Source: Chionis minor
Taxonomy: Eukaryota > Chordata > Aves > Charadriiformes > Chionididae
Assembly (NCBI GenBank): GCA_013398295.1
Contig: VZSF01009945.1
Location: 372,001 to 436,000 of the forward strand
DNA: 64,000 nucleotides
Direction: 5' to 3'
The stretch's first letter is position 1. Every line of letters starts with the position of its first letter. Made by a program: the position numbers and the translations under genes. Under the pieces are notes generated by a model that was given only the letters and a program-made list of their open reading frames with translations, did no database searches and was not told the origin of the DNA. Of this stretch, positions 26,268 to 39,617 are shown piece after piece.

Positions 26268-26461
26268 CAAGGCGAGATGGAGATGAACATTGATGGCTAA
26301 TAAGCATCTGTGTGGAACTGTGCAGGCATAGAAGACCTTCTCATTTGGACAAAGTTAACTCGCTCCATGCAGGTTTTATGGATGATTCTTTGTGGTTTTG
26401 GAGTTGTACTAGAGATGCAGGCTTTTTCTACGGCCAAAATGTAACAAAACTGTAGAAGATC

Positions 26462-26558
26462 TTTTTTTTTTTTTTTAATCTTTTTTTTTGTTCCATAGCA
26501 TGAATTGCATGAAGACAAAAATTAAAAAAAAAAACAAAAAACAAAAAACAAAAAACAA
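26462..26558. repeat. T-rich / A-rich inverted tracts in the 3'UTR
   Basis: A T15-AATC-T9 block (26462-26489) is followed 27 bases later by A5-TT-A11 and then repeated CA5-6 units (26517-26558). The two blocks are largely complementary, so the RNA could fold into a long A-U hairpin about 200 nt after the Kv3.1b stop codon. The A-rich side is also a simple (A5-6C) repeat. Confidence 0.75.
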
Positions 26559-27455
26559 GAAACACTGCAAATGTATGATTAAGGAGAAAAAAAAGCAAAG
26601 TTATATATTTTCTTTCAAAGCTCTTTACTTTTACATACATTGTTGTAGCGAAAATGTAAAACATTATAAAACTGTACATTTCTTTGCTATGGATCGCTTC
26701 TTTTTGTATACAAGATACAGAGTAATGGTTTTAAAAAGTGCAATCAGGCAGTCATCGGTCATATTGACCACGCCTTCACAGTTCATCACACCAACATGGA
26801 AATCAAGAACTTTTAATCCAACTAGAAGTGTATAAAAATAAGAAAAACTTTTTCCTGTCTGTTTTTGTTGGCATGCTTGTGACACATGGGACCTTCCTTC
26901 GGACCTGACAGTAACAGCTGGTCTAGATCTAATTTTCCAGCTCTGGTTATGTTGTATTTTATTGATGTATAGATCAAACGTAAAGACCCTTCATAAATTG
27001 TTCATATTAAGTAATCAGTATGAATTTTAAAAAAAAGAGGTGTTATTTTAAAACTGGGACTTATAGTACAAAATCAGGAAAATACTCAAGTATAAATCGT
27101 CTCAAAGTTTAAGAAACAAGACAACAGCATTGTATGCAATTTAGTACTGAGTAAAATGCATGCACAATGTTATGCAAAACAATTCTAGCATGAAATAAAT
27201 TTTGTATCATGGTTTCAGTGCCTGCTGTATAGTGTAAAGGGGAATCCTTTTCTGAAGCGATCAGCGGTTTCCAGAGACTTGCTTCTAAAATCTTGAATAA
27301 ATACAGTGTTCTCAACAGAAATGTAGGCGAAAAGCTTGGTATTGCTTTGGTTCTACAATGCTAATTTTGGTTAGTAGATAATAAATGAAGCCTGCAAACA
27401 CTTGATACAACCGATGTCTGAAGAATTCACATCATTAGTAATTTTAAGAGGGAAG

Positions 27456-27461
27456 AATAAA
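27456..27461 (+). terminator. KCNC1: Candidate poly(A) signal AATAAA
   Basis: A canonical hexamer in the KCNC1 3'UTR, 1.2 kb after the Kv3.1b stop. One of several candidates, and it lies close to the next one. Confidence 0.35.
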
Positions 27462-27490
27462 GAACCCTATAATTATCCCTTCTCAACAAT

Positions 27491-27496
27491 AATAAA
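27491..27496 (+). terminator. KCNC1: Candidate poly(A) signal AATAAA followed by a GT/T-rich element
   Basis: AATAAA followed directly by AGTTTGTCTTTTTAG, which resembles a GU/U-rich downstream element. Of the four hexamers in this 3'UTR it has the best downstream context by eye, but the T-rich element begins closer than the usual 20-40 nt. Confidence 0.4.
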
Positions 27497-27510
27497 AGTT
27501 TGTCTTTTTA

Positions 27511-30500
27511 GCTGATTAAATGAATTCAGTTTTTCTTAATTCTTTGGGCCCCGTCCTTCACTTGTTCTTCACTGAGCGACGGCAGTCCACCTGATACGAA
27601 ACTCTGGAAGAAATCCAGGTGTCCAAGTTGCACTTTATTTGCCACACAAAACATGCAGCAGTAAGAACTGAGAAACACAACGCAATTAGATTTCATTTTA
27701 GATCCTTCAAATGACAGCTACGGACTATGTGTCAACAGTAATCCAGCTGCTTGAGAATTTTTGGTAAAGTACTTCTCTAAGGAAGGATACACCTTTATCC
27801 TCATGTGAGGAACTTCAAAATTGCTGGCAACCTTCTAGACAAGGTATGGCATCTGCAACTACTGATGAGAATGGAAATGTAAAGCAATAGAATCCCTATC
27901 ATCTGGAAGAAGTAGAGATTAACCCCCCAAAAAACAGAAGAAACACTCATGGCTCTGGTAAGTGGTAAATTATAAGTGAAAAAGACAACTGCAACTGGAC
28001 CTTGTCTTCACAAAACGCTACTCCAAAAGGAAAAATCACGGAAGACCTCAAGTTGTGTTTTAGGAATAGAAGAAAGGCTAATAATCTGAATTTGTATGTA
28101 ATTAGCAAACTCCTTTATAGTCCTTGATGTAGCATGATGTACTTGATTTCTACTTCAGCTGGCTATCCTTTCCCCCAAGAACTAATTTCTTCACTGTTTC
28201 TATGCTGTCATTCTCAGCTGATAAATAGGCAATTTCTTACCTCCAGAGGTAAAATCCAGGTTAATCCAGGATCCAAAAAGTTGCCTAATGAACAACTTTT
28301 CCTCTTATAATGTATTAAGAATCCAGAAATAGATATATCTGCCCTATTTTTTATTTAACACTAACTCAAGGGCCCAGCACAAATGCTCAAATTCTCCATG
28401 ACCATAAGAAATACTAATGATTCAGCCCTGTAAATCCCACGTAGGTCTTCCCCTTTCACTGTGCTTTGCATATATATGAGCCTTAACTAGCAGGTTGGGT
28501 ACACACATCCTAAGGCAGTTGTCATTCTGTGCTCCTTTTTACATCTACCAATCCCATTCTTATTTAGGTATTCCTCTCAGCTTATTCTGATGTGAGGTAA
28601 CCATGTCTTTTGGGGTGACTTTCATAAACCCTTCAGAAACAGAACAGTGCTTCCCATCTATGGCCCTTTAGGAGATGCTCTAAAGCTTAAGGTCCACCTG
28701 ACCCCAGAGTTCCCCTTGCACCCCAGTGGCTGCTCTGACACCACAGTGAAAAAAGAAGACAACTGGAAAATTTCAGGAGCTGTTGCAACAAATCCTGACA
28801 CTGAATTCTAAGAGAAATGCACCACATCATCCCAGCTGCCTTACATTTAAGGAGCTTTTGCTGGAGTATTATGATTCCTTCAAGCCTGCCCACTCCACCA
28901 AAGGGGGTACACATCTTGATTAAAGCATTAAAACTATACACATGTCTAGATTCGGACCTCAAGCTTGCAATAATGCCACCAACTACTTCTGACATGGCAC
29001 CATCGTAAGTAAGTGCAAAAGCACATTCTGTAGCTCAGTTCCACTCTGCCGGCTTCTTGCTGGAGATGAACATCCCAGTTTCTTCCTCTGCAAACTCAGC
29101 CTTCAGCAATGGACCCCCAGATATAGGACCCAATGTCGGTCCTGCATCTGAACCCACTGGCAATTAGTGGTTTATGACTTGCTAATATTAAAAGCACACC
29201 TCAACCACACCTTCTACACATACAGCTTTTCCTCTGACTGCATGAAGGTACTCGTTTTTTCTGGACCAACCTGATGTGTGAAACTATCTCCACAGCTACA
29301 ATTTCAGACAGCAAGGATCTGAGAAGTGGTTTCTGTTCTCTAAGTCCAACAAAAAATCTAGCTAATACCACTGTGGTAACAGTCAAGCGCAGCAGTCATT
29401 AATCTGGATAAAGTGATTTTTCACATAAATTGCCTTCTCTCTACTTAAAGTTTCAGGGCCAAAAAAGAAAATACATCACTGAAACAAATGGCTGCTAGGA
29501 CAAATGAGCAGACTGAAATACAGAAGAGAGCAAGCAGGACTAAGGCAAGGGCATTCAGAAAGGAACTGAGCACAGAGCTGCTTATGAAAAAGATATCCTG
29601 AAGGAAAAACAAGTGCAGTTATTACCCTGCCACTTTGCATATCCTTTTTCATAGTTTTAAAACAAGGCAGCCTACCTCTCTGCTTTCCATATATACCCTG
29701 GAAGCAACTTTGTCTCTGAGCTCACACACAAACTAACTTCACTTAATGAAAACGTGCTTAAATTATGGAAGTTATTTTTAAGTTACTCACTTATTTGAGT
29801 TTGGATGTAAAATACCTCTCTGTTCAGAAGTCGCAAAGTCTCTGCATTCATCTAAGACTGCAGGTGCCACATTTCTCTCCTAGGGGAATACAAATGCTTA
29901 TTTGCAGTCAAGAACAATATTTGAATGAAATGAATGAAAACAGAATTTCAAGTTAGAAAATGCATCCAGCACTGCATCTCTTGACTTTCTTTCCTTACCT
30001 GGCAGAGAAAATGCTTTAAAACTAAACACATCCATTTGCCCCCATAGAAAGATATATTTGCTGGTTCAGGCTGCCAAAGGCAGGTTTTCAACCCTTGATG
30101 AATAATCACGTGAGCATTTAAAAAACTTTATGCAAGTACGCAGGTTCAAACATCTCCAAGTATTAAATATTAAGAGCGTGTGCTCCCAGGCTTCCATTGG
30201 TTTCTCTACTGCCCAAGGAGCACACGTTAGAGATCCCTCAGTCAGCAAAAGGCAAAGTATTGCAGTTGTATTAGCTGAGATCTCACTCCAAGGTACCTGC
30301 ACAGCTCCTGGACCCAAAGGGTTGAGCAGGGACCCCACAGCCTATGCAGAGGCTGCTGACCATGAGTCACAGCAGCACGAACAGGAGATACTTGTCTTGA
30401 GCCCAAGCAAATAAGCGCAGCAGGAGCCCTGCTTTGCGGTGGCGGTGTCAGTGCAAATGGGTGACTGGAGAAGAGGCAGCAGTAGCACAAGAGGTGGGAA

Positions 30501-33500
30501 ATGAGAAGGACACAGGATGGTTCTGGAAAATGGGTTATGCAAGTAGGAGGGAAGGGAGCATGTGAGGAAACAGTAATCAGTGTGGGGGGAGGGAGAAGAA
30601 CAAAGAGAGAGGGAAGCAGTAGGAGTGAGGCTTACCTGAAAAAACATCAAGGACCACTAGCCTAGAAGGTAGAGCCTTGCCCTGGGACTCAGGAGACAGA
30701 AATTTTGTTCTTGGCTCCACTGTGGACATGCTGGGTTACCTTGGTTGGGCCACTTCAAATTTTTATGCCTCAGCTTCTGTTTCTGTGACATTATCCCCTT
30801 TTTAAAGTGTTCTGAGGGCAAAAGAGGAAAAGCAGTACTTAAGTAGGAAGAGTTATTATAATCTATCTCCTCAGAATTAAGGCACCAGAGGAGAGAAGCA
30901 TCTCTCCATTGTTTAAAAGATGCCATGTTTCTTTGTCTGCAGAAAAGCACAACGCCCCTACAGGAATTCCTTTTCTTTTGTACTTCAAAGCAGAGGATTA
31001 TTATGGAAAATGATTAAGCACCCACACAGTTAAAATGACAGAGCATCTTTGTTACTGATTGGCAACTCCTCTGCTGCCCTAATTTAGGTACCACATGTCT
31101 TCATGCATTCAAATCAGTAAAAACAAAATAAAAGCTAAACTCGTTTGACATTTGCAGCAAAAATCTAAAATCATGTCAGAACATTAAAAATCTCCCAATT
31201 CTCAGCCCCATTTCTAAATATAAAAAAATGTAAAGACGCAGAGTCTTATAGCAAAGTGTTCACATACACTTAAAAGATTATGATGATCAGTATTGGAATA
31301 ATATTAATTTGAAATTCTGCAATTTCCACTGACAGAAGTCTTGATCCCGAAATGCTGCAGACAGAACTGCCCCCAAGATTGCACTGTATCTGAATAACAA
31401 GGTGGCCTATAAGCAAAGCAACCTGGAAATAGATGAGAAAGATGAAAATATGTTGAGAGGCTAGCCAACACAGGAATTTGACTTCAACCCAACCCCCTCT
31501 CAACCTGCAAAGGCTTGTTTGAAAATGAATTGAAATCCGACAAGTTGCAAAATAAAAATGCCTGAGGTAGTTTTGCAAAATAAACATCACCTCTGAATAT
31601 TCTCGTGCCCACAGCCAGCTTTTATTCAGGAATTACTTTATTGCTCTTGTTTCTAGTCAAGCTGAAAAATGTGTTCTCCCAGTACTCTAAATTTATGCTT
31701 TCTCACTCTCCCACAAGGTAATAAGTGGTTCATCCAGGTCATGATTCAAATACAGAGACCATTTTCAGTGCTGAGTATTTTCAGTCACATACTCTCTTTC
31801 CATGTTCTACAGAGGCATTAACGAGTAAAAACTGCCTCTGCATTAGAAACAGGTGAATACAGAGACAACTGACATATGAATCTGAATGAAATGCACAACC
31901 AGCTAAAGAATGTGCCTTACTTCAGTTCCTTCAACCTCTAAACGGGTTACAAAATAACAATGGTTTTACACATGCAGTTTCTCCAAATTAACTTCAAAGG
32001 CATGACAAGTTATTTTTTGGGACATCCATCCAACAGAAGGCCATTTTTCCACACAACCAAAGCATTTTAATCCAAGGCTATTAAATCACTCTTTCTAACG
32101 TGGAGCACAACATTCAAGACCAGCATTTATCAGGAATTAAGAATAGCACAAAAGCTAAAAGAAAAGAACAAAGAATGTACTACCTCCTTTTTTGCACATA
32201 AATCAACACTGATATGTCAAAAGTCCAAATGTCCAATTATTTTTGTGTCAGCTAGAATTTTCAGCAAATTCAGCGTAAGCTTCACTTTTCTACTGTGCAC
32301 ACTTTAAAGTGCACTCAAAACCACACAAGATGTTTCTCTACCACCGACTGCATCCATCCCCAGCCTTTGGGAAGCAAGACTTTGTTTTCGGCTTCAGTAT
32401 TTTCTTCTTCCCTTTTCAGAACTTTCAGCTGCTCTGAACTATAAACTGGTAGTAAATAACACAAGCATAACTCAAATACTGATGAAAAACTCTGTAACCT
32501 TTTTTAAGAAAATATCTAGTTAAAAAGCACAAGACTTGCCATATGCTGTAAAAAAACCAAAATTGCTAAGAGAACACAGGGGACTTTTTGATAAAAACAA
32601 AACCGCAATTTCAGATGAAGATCTGTCATCATCTTGATTTCTAATACAGGTGAAAAGGAAGTGGAAGTCCCAAAATTACTTAAGTCTTGTTTAAATCAGA
32701 TGCAGAGTTCATGGACTTTAAATGGAAAAAAACCAGTATTTGACTAAGTGCTGGACTAGGTCACAGACTGATCTAAAGATTTCTGAGACTGGAAGGTAAG
32801 GACAGACGTTGCTGTTCCAACTGAAGAGAACTGGAAATTTCAAGATATCCTATGAATGACAAAGAAAACCCACTGCAGCTCAATAATTCATATAATTATT
32901 AATAAACAGTGGGAGAGAGGGAACAATAACATCCAAGAAATAGACTAGCTTGTCCCTCATCTCACTCCCACTATGCTGCTATCCCTGTGTGATTTTTCAG
33001 TCTTCAGGACTGGTATCTTGAATCTGTCTTCCTCCTCTGCCCTCCTTTTCCCCTATGTTTTAGCTGACTCTGTCAGGCTCGCTACTGCCATATTTTTCCA
33101 GGGTTACCTTTCTCCTGTACATTCAAACTGATGTCCTTCATCTGTTTTCCATCCTCATCCTTACATCTTATGACTCAAAAAGTGCAGAGCAAAATTAAAT
33201 CACATTCTTCCCCTCCCCCTCAATTTCCCTGTGCTTAGCCATGTAACTGAGCAAAATGTCCTGTCAGTCATGCAGAAGTGACCTTTATGGTAGTTGCAGA
33301 TGGCAAGAACCAGTTAGTCACCAACAAGACTGACAACATGCAGATCAGGAAAGGAAAGCAGTGTCATGCAAGAAGTGGCAACTGGGCAAACGGGAAGAAA
33401 GGCAGAACTGAATTTTTCTTTCAAGTGAAGACACTTCAAATACAGGGTCCAGCATTCTAAGCAGAAAAGCATCACATCACTCAGGAATGCTATACAAAGT

Positions 33501-36500
33501 CAAACAGCATCAGCGACTGTCAAGCAGCCTAAACAAATCCTCCAAGAGGCAGAAACTTCTGATACAACACATACACATCTTCCCAGCAACATTCTTTAAA
33601 ATGGAACAGGAGTGTCTTGCACAGGTGCGCATAGAGGTTGCATGAGTAACAACTGCAGATCTCCTAGGACTTCAGAAGTACGCACAACAGCTTCCTTCTT
33701 CCTCTCCATCCAAGAGCTTCGAAGCTCCCTGGACTGAAGGTTAACAGTTCACAACTTGTTCTCCAGCAAAGCTGTGATATTAAGTTCAAATTTTCCTCCT
33801 CAGGAATGTCAGCTCATCAGCAGGTTTGCTTATTTTCAGAAAATGGGAGGGGAGAAAAGCTGCACAGACACTTACCTTGTTCCTGTGTTTTATATATATT
33901 ACAAACTTTGTCAGTTCATTTGCATCTGAATGTGAACATAGAATGCTCACCTAAAAGGCTTGTTTTATTTAGCCCTGAAGACCTGCATAAAGAAGTCTGT
34001 CTTTGCATGCACCGCGGAAGCGTTGGCATAGCACACTTGCTCTGCATTTTGTCCTTCTCCATCAGGACATCAACAGGCAACAGTCACTAAGCTCTGGAAA
34101 CCCGCAAGGAAGCAGGGGTTTCTTCACTTCATTAGCAGCTTTCCACTGTATGCTCCCTTCCTTACAGTAAAAAGCCTCAGCTGATTTTGCACAATGTTTT
34201 ATTCTGCAAACAAAGCATACCGACACACAAAACAGGGCATTCATTTCTGAATGAATGAGCAACAACTTGGTTTTGACACTCAACCATGTACCATCTACAA
34301 TGAATTATTACTCAGTCTTCATACTACAGCAGATTCTAGAAGTCCTGACTGACAACAAAGCATTTAGTACGTCAAGCTCTCAAGAGAAGTCATTACTTCC
34401 TGAAGTTTTCAATCTATAGGTAAGATAAAGGAGAGAAAATGTAGTTCTCGCCCTTTCAAAGATGAAGATCAGATGCAGATATGAAACACAAGGTCAGGAC
34501 CAGGAACAAACCAAAGTACTCCTTCCTTTCCTCCTTATCAACCCAAATCATTCTGTCCGTTTCCAAAAGCGTGTCTGTGTTAGAGATGTGAAAAAGTGAA
34601 CATCATTTCAAATAACCAAGTCGCATTTATTTTTTATAGAATTAGTTGGATTCATCTGAAATGAATCGCTGCAATAGCAGCATAGTCAAAAGATACTCAG
34701 CAGAATGACCCCTATGTTATAGGGCACACATTAATTAAGCAAGGAACAGAATTATTATTGAAACAAGATAGCATATTTATTTGATACAAAGATTTTAGAG
34801 GAAAACAAAAGTAGAAACATTAGACAGAACTGCCAAAAACCCGTGAGAAACTGTTCAGTGCATGTAATAGAGAGGTTCCAGTATGTAGAAAATGGCATTG
34901 AGGAGAGTCAATAAACAGCAACTTAGGGAAGTAACAAGCACAAGAGGTCACAGACCAGAACAGTATATTGCCACAAAGAACCACAACCAACACATGGATT
35001 AAAAAACCCACTCTGCAATAGAAGTCTCAATTCTGCACTTTCGCAGAGGACCCATCTGATTGCTCTTACAGATTCTTTCAGTATCTGTAATACAGTTGTT
35101 ATAATTAGCTTTGTAGTCAGTTCAAGTTTCACATCCATTGAAGAGAAAAAGAAAATGCCTTTGAAAATTACAGTCCATGTACTGTAACTGCTGTAAAACC
35201 AAAGGTGAAAAAAAACCTTCACAGCCCATATTGTCACCTTAATTCCTTCACCCTCGTGTCTAAGATGATACATCATTAGAAAGTCTTCCTGTCCTCCTTC
35301 CTAAGAGCCTTTCTCTGAGCATTTTGCAATTCTGTAAGGCTTCTTCCCTGGCAAGCCTGCTTTAAACATTAAACCACTGTTTAGCAAGAGTAGGTCTCAT
35401 TAAAAGGTGCATTTACCACACAGTAGTATTCTCTATATTTAGAACTTGAAACCCGTCAAATACCATAGCAATGTAACTATCGTGGGTGGTAAACATCCAG
35501 TTTAACGGCATCCACTGTATTTGTGAATAAGTTTTATAAATAGCTTCCAAAATTCTGCTCAATATAGGCAGCTAATAATATCTAAATTTACACTTTTTCA
35601 TGTCTCCTACCAAATGTTAGGCCTATGTTCTCTGCCAAGCACTCACCTGAAACAAGTACTACGGGCATGCTCTGAACAGTAACTCAGCCAGGCTGTGAAA
35701 CGGATGTGAGAACTAACCTGAAATTATCAGGAGCATTCTGGTCTGCCTTTTAGGCTGGAGAACTTGTAAAAACTTCCTGTTTAGATTTGGAGGTCTTCCT
35801 ATTCAAAGGCAGCTGGAAATACAGCAGTTAAGCCAGATCAAACTGTCCTCAACAGCTACAACTGACTTATGCTCTTTGACATGAACTTTTCTATCATTTC
35901 AAAGAGCTCTTTGAAGTTTTTCTTCCCTAAGAGGCAGCTTCACAGAAACTTCGGGTTTGGTTTGCAAGTTAATGATAATTCATGCGTATCTGCATCCCTG
36001 TAAATCTATAATAAACTGATGTCTGGCACAGAAGATAATTCCTCAGAAATATTGCCCCTTTCACAGTTTAATTAAGATATAGCTAGTTTAGAAGGGCCTC
36101 GTTTTTCCCTTTTGCCAGCCTTCTGAATTATATCTCCTTTTTTGGTTTGTTTTTTTTTTTTTAATCCTGATCTTCTGTTTAAAATGTGTGTATGCATCTA
36201 TTTATGTTCATTGTGATGCAAACTCGATTTTCTGAGATGCCGGGAGCTCACTGGGAGCACAACTCCAGTAGAAGTTGGCAGGCACAACACATGTTCATCA
36301 TGACGTAAAGATACAATAATAAAAGACCAGAAGGGTCCCTATGTCTCCACCTTCTCAGATCATTTCCTCAGGCTGAATTTATACATCATTGGCAAGCAAT
36401 TAAGCAGTCAGTTTCGTCCTCAAAGATTTCTCAGAAAAATAAGAAAAAGTCATTATTTCTTCAATGGTATTGCATCAAGCAAAATGTTTGTCATTCTGAC

Positions 36501-36704
36501 TGTGGGTAAGAAAGTCAACTCCTGTGAAAAGGACCCATGAAACAATATTATAGTTTTCTATGCATGTTTGTTCCTTTTAGTCTTAGAAAAGAACTTCTGC
36601 ACTATTGTGTTAATCACGGGCAATCCTCTTGTAGCACTTCTGAGCCACACAATCCAAAGATGTCCATCCAGATCCATGATGCTCTGATTTCAGGTGTGCT
36701 GAGT
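27511..36704. other. Intergenic region between convergent KCNC1 and SERGEF, including the SERGEF 3'UTR
   Basis: No gene is recognised. The right end must hold the 3'UTR of SERGEF, transcribed leftward from 36704. A variant poly(A) signal, ATTAAA on the minus strand, lies at 36067-36072. The first canonical AATAAA on that strand that I noted is at 34776-34781, so the UTR end is uncertain. The only identifiable repeat is a MIR-type SINE at 30655-30819. A purine-rich patch (GGGAGGGAGAAG...) lies near 30540-30615. Open frames of up to about 117 codons here show no family features. Confidence 0.7.
30655..30819 (+). repeat. MIR/CORE-SINE copy
   Basis: Reads in order AGGTAGAGCCTTGCCCTGGG, ACTCAGGAGACAGAAATTTT, TTCTTGGCTCCACTGTGGAC, ATGCTGGGTTACCTTGGTTG, GGCCACTTCAAATTTTTATG, CCTCAGCTTCTGTTTCTGTG, ACATTATCCCC and AAAGTGTTCTGAGGG. 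These follow the MIR-type SINE landmarks: GGTTAGAGC, GGGACTCAGGAGAC, TTGGCTCTGCCACTG, GTGACCTTGGGCAAGTCACTT, CCTCAGTTTCCCCATCTG and AAAGCGCTTTGAG. It is the best preserved of the MIR relics in the window and covers nearly the full element. Confidence 0.82.
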
Positions 36705-36871
36705 CTAATGTGGAGTTTGACAAAGAGCCATGGAGTGTCCTGCCCCACATCCAATTAAGATCTGTTTTCCGTAACCAAGAGCTTTGACTGGCTTCGGGAC
36801 ATGAACATTCGCTTCTGTGCCATCACCACACATCCCATGTTCGTTCCATCCCCAAGAGAAGCACTGGCCAC
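36705..36871 (-). CDS. SERGEF: SERGEF (DelGEF) terminal coding exon, RCC1-like repeat
   Basis: On the minus strand a TATCCTCTCTTTTAG acceptor is followed, in phase 1, by 54 codons and TAG (36705-36707). The peptide has GQCFSWGWNEHGMCGDGTEA, then VPKPVKAL, then GCGAGHSMALCQTPH. The pattern FSWGWNxxGxxGxG...VxxPxxV...GxGAGHSMAL is an RCC1 repeat blade, and GWNEHGMCGDGTEANV is the signature of the last RCC1 repeat in SERGEF. The protein is an RCC1-like beta-propeller that binds the exocyst subunit Sec5 and is implicated in control of secretion. Mammalian SERGEF, as I recall it, continues about 60 residues past this point; here the frame stops three residues after CQ. Upstream exons must lie beyond the right edge. 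The neighbour KCNC1 in convergent orientation is as in human 11p15.1. Confidence 0.93.
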
Positions 36872-38825
36872 CTAAAAGAGAGGATATAAAATATAGAATA
36901 AAGACCACAGAAACACAACAGCTTTGGTTAGTTTTAGAGGGTAGATTTGTCAAGTCATCTTCTAATGAGGTTCTAAGAAATTCTGCTAAGGTAGGGAAAA
37001 ATGTTCTGGTTCTCTTCAAAAACCCAAATGAATGATTCTCTATCGTGTTCCATATTGTTAACAAAATCAGAGATATTAAAATAACAGACATTTGAAAATC
37101 ACTTAGTACATACATGGTTCACTATTTATACAGACCCCACAGAAATCTCTCCGCATTTTAAGGACCTTTCCTGCAAAGATCACAGATGTGGAATCCCTGT
37201 CTTTCAAGTTCCCCCTAGTAAGCAAAACTATCTCAAATCAAGTGACTTTTATCGTTCATCTGGAGGATTGGGGAACACAGAGCAGCCAAATTACATTTCA
37301 TTCCTACTTTCAAGTTCAAATCTCACCTTTTTCCTTTAAATACAAGTCTCTGACAGCTTGTCTTGCTCTTAATCATCCTATCTCTTCTGCTTGCTTTGAC
37401 ATTATTTCATTGCTTTTATTAGCCTTATTTCCCCCCATTATTATTTATTTTTGTAACATCTACTCTTTTATATCCCAAAGCAGGACTCCTGTATTATTAT
37501 TACCCCGTAGTACTCTTTCTTGAAGCACAGTATATAAATTTCACTCTACAAATGGCTGGCATAATAAAAAATCCACCCAAAAAAATTCCTATTCTGAACT
37601 ACAAGATATATTTCTTCCCTATTTTCTTTTCTTTACTTGGCTGTCACAGACTGTGCCTGTGAATTCCTGTAATAAAAAAGAAAGCCATCCTGCAACATAA
37701 TCATGTTTCTGATGCCACTGTTATTTTTGAAAAGCAGCAGGTATTAACAGCATGAAGTACCATTCTTGAGTCCAAATAATGAGAAAAGTGCCAAAATTCA
37801 CAAAATCCAATCCCAACCATAATTTGAAAATTATTTTACATTTCAAAATTCAGAAATGGATTATTGCAAAGCTAGCACAACCATCTTTCTCTCCTGCAAA
37901 TACAGTAACATTTCATTGTTGTCTGTTTTCTTTACATAATAGTATATTAAAGTTTTTCTCTTCTGTAATTAAATGTAAACACTACTAAAGTCAGATGTAA
38001 TTAAACAATGACCTTTAATTTTTCTTGACAATCTTTAGTGCAACAGAAAACAACAAAACACCACTAGAATGTCCCAGTAGGCTAGACAGATCTCACTGAA
38101 TACAGCAGTTCTGTTATCCTTATCTTAGAAGGCACCAGATTTTCTCATGACTATGCATGCGTAATACTGACAGCCCAACCTTATCACAAATGCACATATA
38201 TGTGCTGCAAAAAAGTACCAAAAAGTACATGTGCAACATACCCCATTTAAATATCAACAAATCAGAACATCTAAGAGGTTAATTGGAATTTTTTATGTAA
38301 GGTTCCAGGTAAAAATATTTATGTAAGTATTAAGAAACAAGAAAAAGGCATCACAAACCAAGACTAAAGACACGTGACAGAACAATTACTCAGGGAAAAA
38401 ATTCAAAGAAAGAAAACCAGCTGCACCTAAAAGAAGGCATTCTTTTGCAAAGTTAATATGTGGAACCTGCAGAATAAGCTTACTGGGAGTGGGAAAACTT
38501 CCAAGTTTAATGAAAAGGGAATATAACTTGCCCTTACATTACTGACTGTGATAAGCTTTTTGTTACTAGACCACTAGCAATTAGTACAACTTGCCTGTTT
38601 GCGTGGAGACTCACTACATCTGACTAAAGGATTTTTATTTTTTTTTCATCTTGTCCTATCAGGACAAGAGAGAGGAAATCAGAAAGTTTTTGGTCACCTT
38701 GAATTACAAACTGCTCAATGGAACATTAATGGCATAATAAATATTTAACAAAATAGCGCATTAGGATATTAACCTCTCACATTGAGAAACATATATCCAG
38801 CCAAACTTTTTTCTTTTTTTTTTTT

Positions 38826-38850
38826 GGGGGGGGACGGCGGAGGAGGAGCC
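38826..38850 (+). repeat. G-rich patch after T run
   Basis: A T-rich run is followed by eight G and then ACGGCGGAGGAGGAG, a short CpG-containing purine-rich patch in an otherwise AT-rich intron. Simple sequence with no assigned function. Confidence 0.55.
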
Positions 38851-39617
38851 GAAATCGCAGAAAAATTTACAAGCTAGGAAACCCCCAGACAAGAACATCT
38901 GCCCTAAAAGAAGGATCACTGACTCTTCTCCAGCCTTTACTTCTCCAAGCATGTGGAAAGGCCAAACAGATCTTTCTATATGACCCCACTGAGCTCCAGG
39001 TTTACTGAAATGAGCTGAGATTGAAAACTGGCAAAAGAAAAATAGAGAATAACTAGGATTTATGAATGGTCTTATACAAAAATGCGTTGAACATATATGG
39101 AGAGCCAGGCAGAAATCTGAAGGGATGAAAGGGCAGCCGACAGATACAGAATGACAGGCCATAAAAATTACTCTCATCACCATCAAGTCAGAAAAGCTAA
39201 AAGGCAGAGAATTACTGTTGTGAAAACAAAAGGTATAGTATACCACATCTGCCTGTAGAAGATTTAGAGAAAGGTTTGTGTATAAAAAAAGCCAGATGCT
39301 AGATTTGTGTCAGAGAAAACAATTTGCAGAAAACACAGAGAGTCCACTTTTTTCTAATAACATATTAACAAAATTTGGAGGAGGGCTGGACAAAATGACT
39401 GCAGTGACATTGGCCAGGAGGGAACAAGCAGCTGTGTGAATTACTGCCACAGAAGTTGAATTCAATGAAGATTGAAGATAATGAAGCACCTATTAAAAAA
39501 ATGACATAGATGGAATATCTGCAGAGTTAAGGAAAGGCCTTCATTAATGGGAACTAATGGCTAGCCTCTGGACAAAGGGCACCATTTCATTTCAATTCTT
39601 TTTCCTTCCCCTATATT

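Larger units (their letters stand above)
26268..27510 (+). other. KCNC1: KCNC1 3' untranslated region (approximate end)
   Basis: Sequence following the Kv3.1b stop codon, with no coding potential. It carries several AATAAA hexamers (27194-27199, 27296-27301, 27456-27461, 27491-27496), so the main 3'UTR probably ends at or after one of these. The exact cleavage site cannot be set from sequence alone. Long T and A runs at 26462-26558 can pair with each other. Mammalian KCNC1 3'UTRs are long, so the real end may be further right. Confidence 0.6.

Noticed and set aside
38761..39246. 161-codon open frame on the minus strand
   Set aside because: The longest frame outside the known exons, but it is rich in Phe, Cys and Ser without any domain, runs through a homopolymer and purine-rich repeat, and lacks family resemblance. 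Consistent with chance in intronic DNA.
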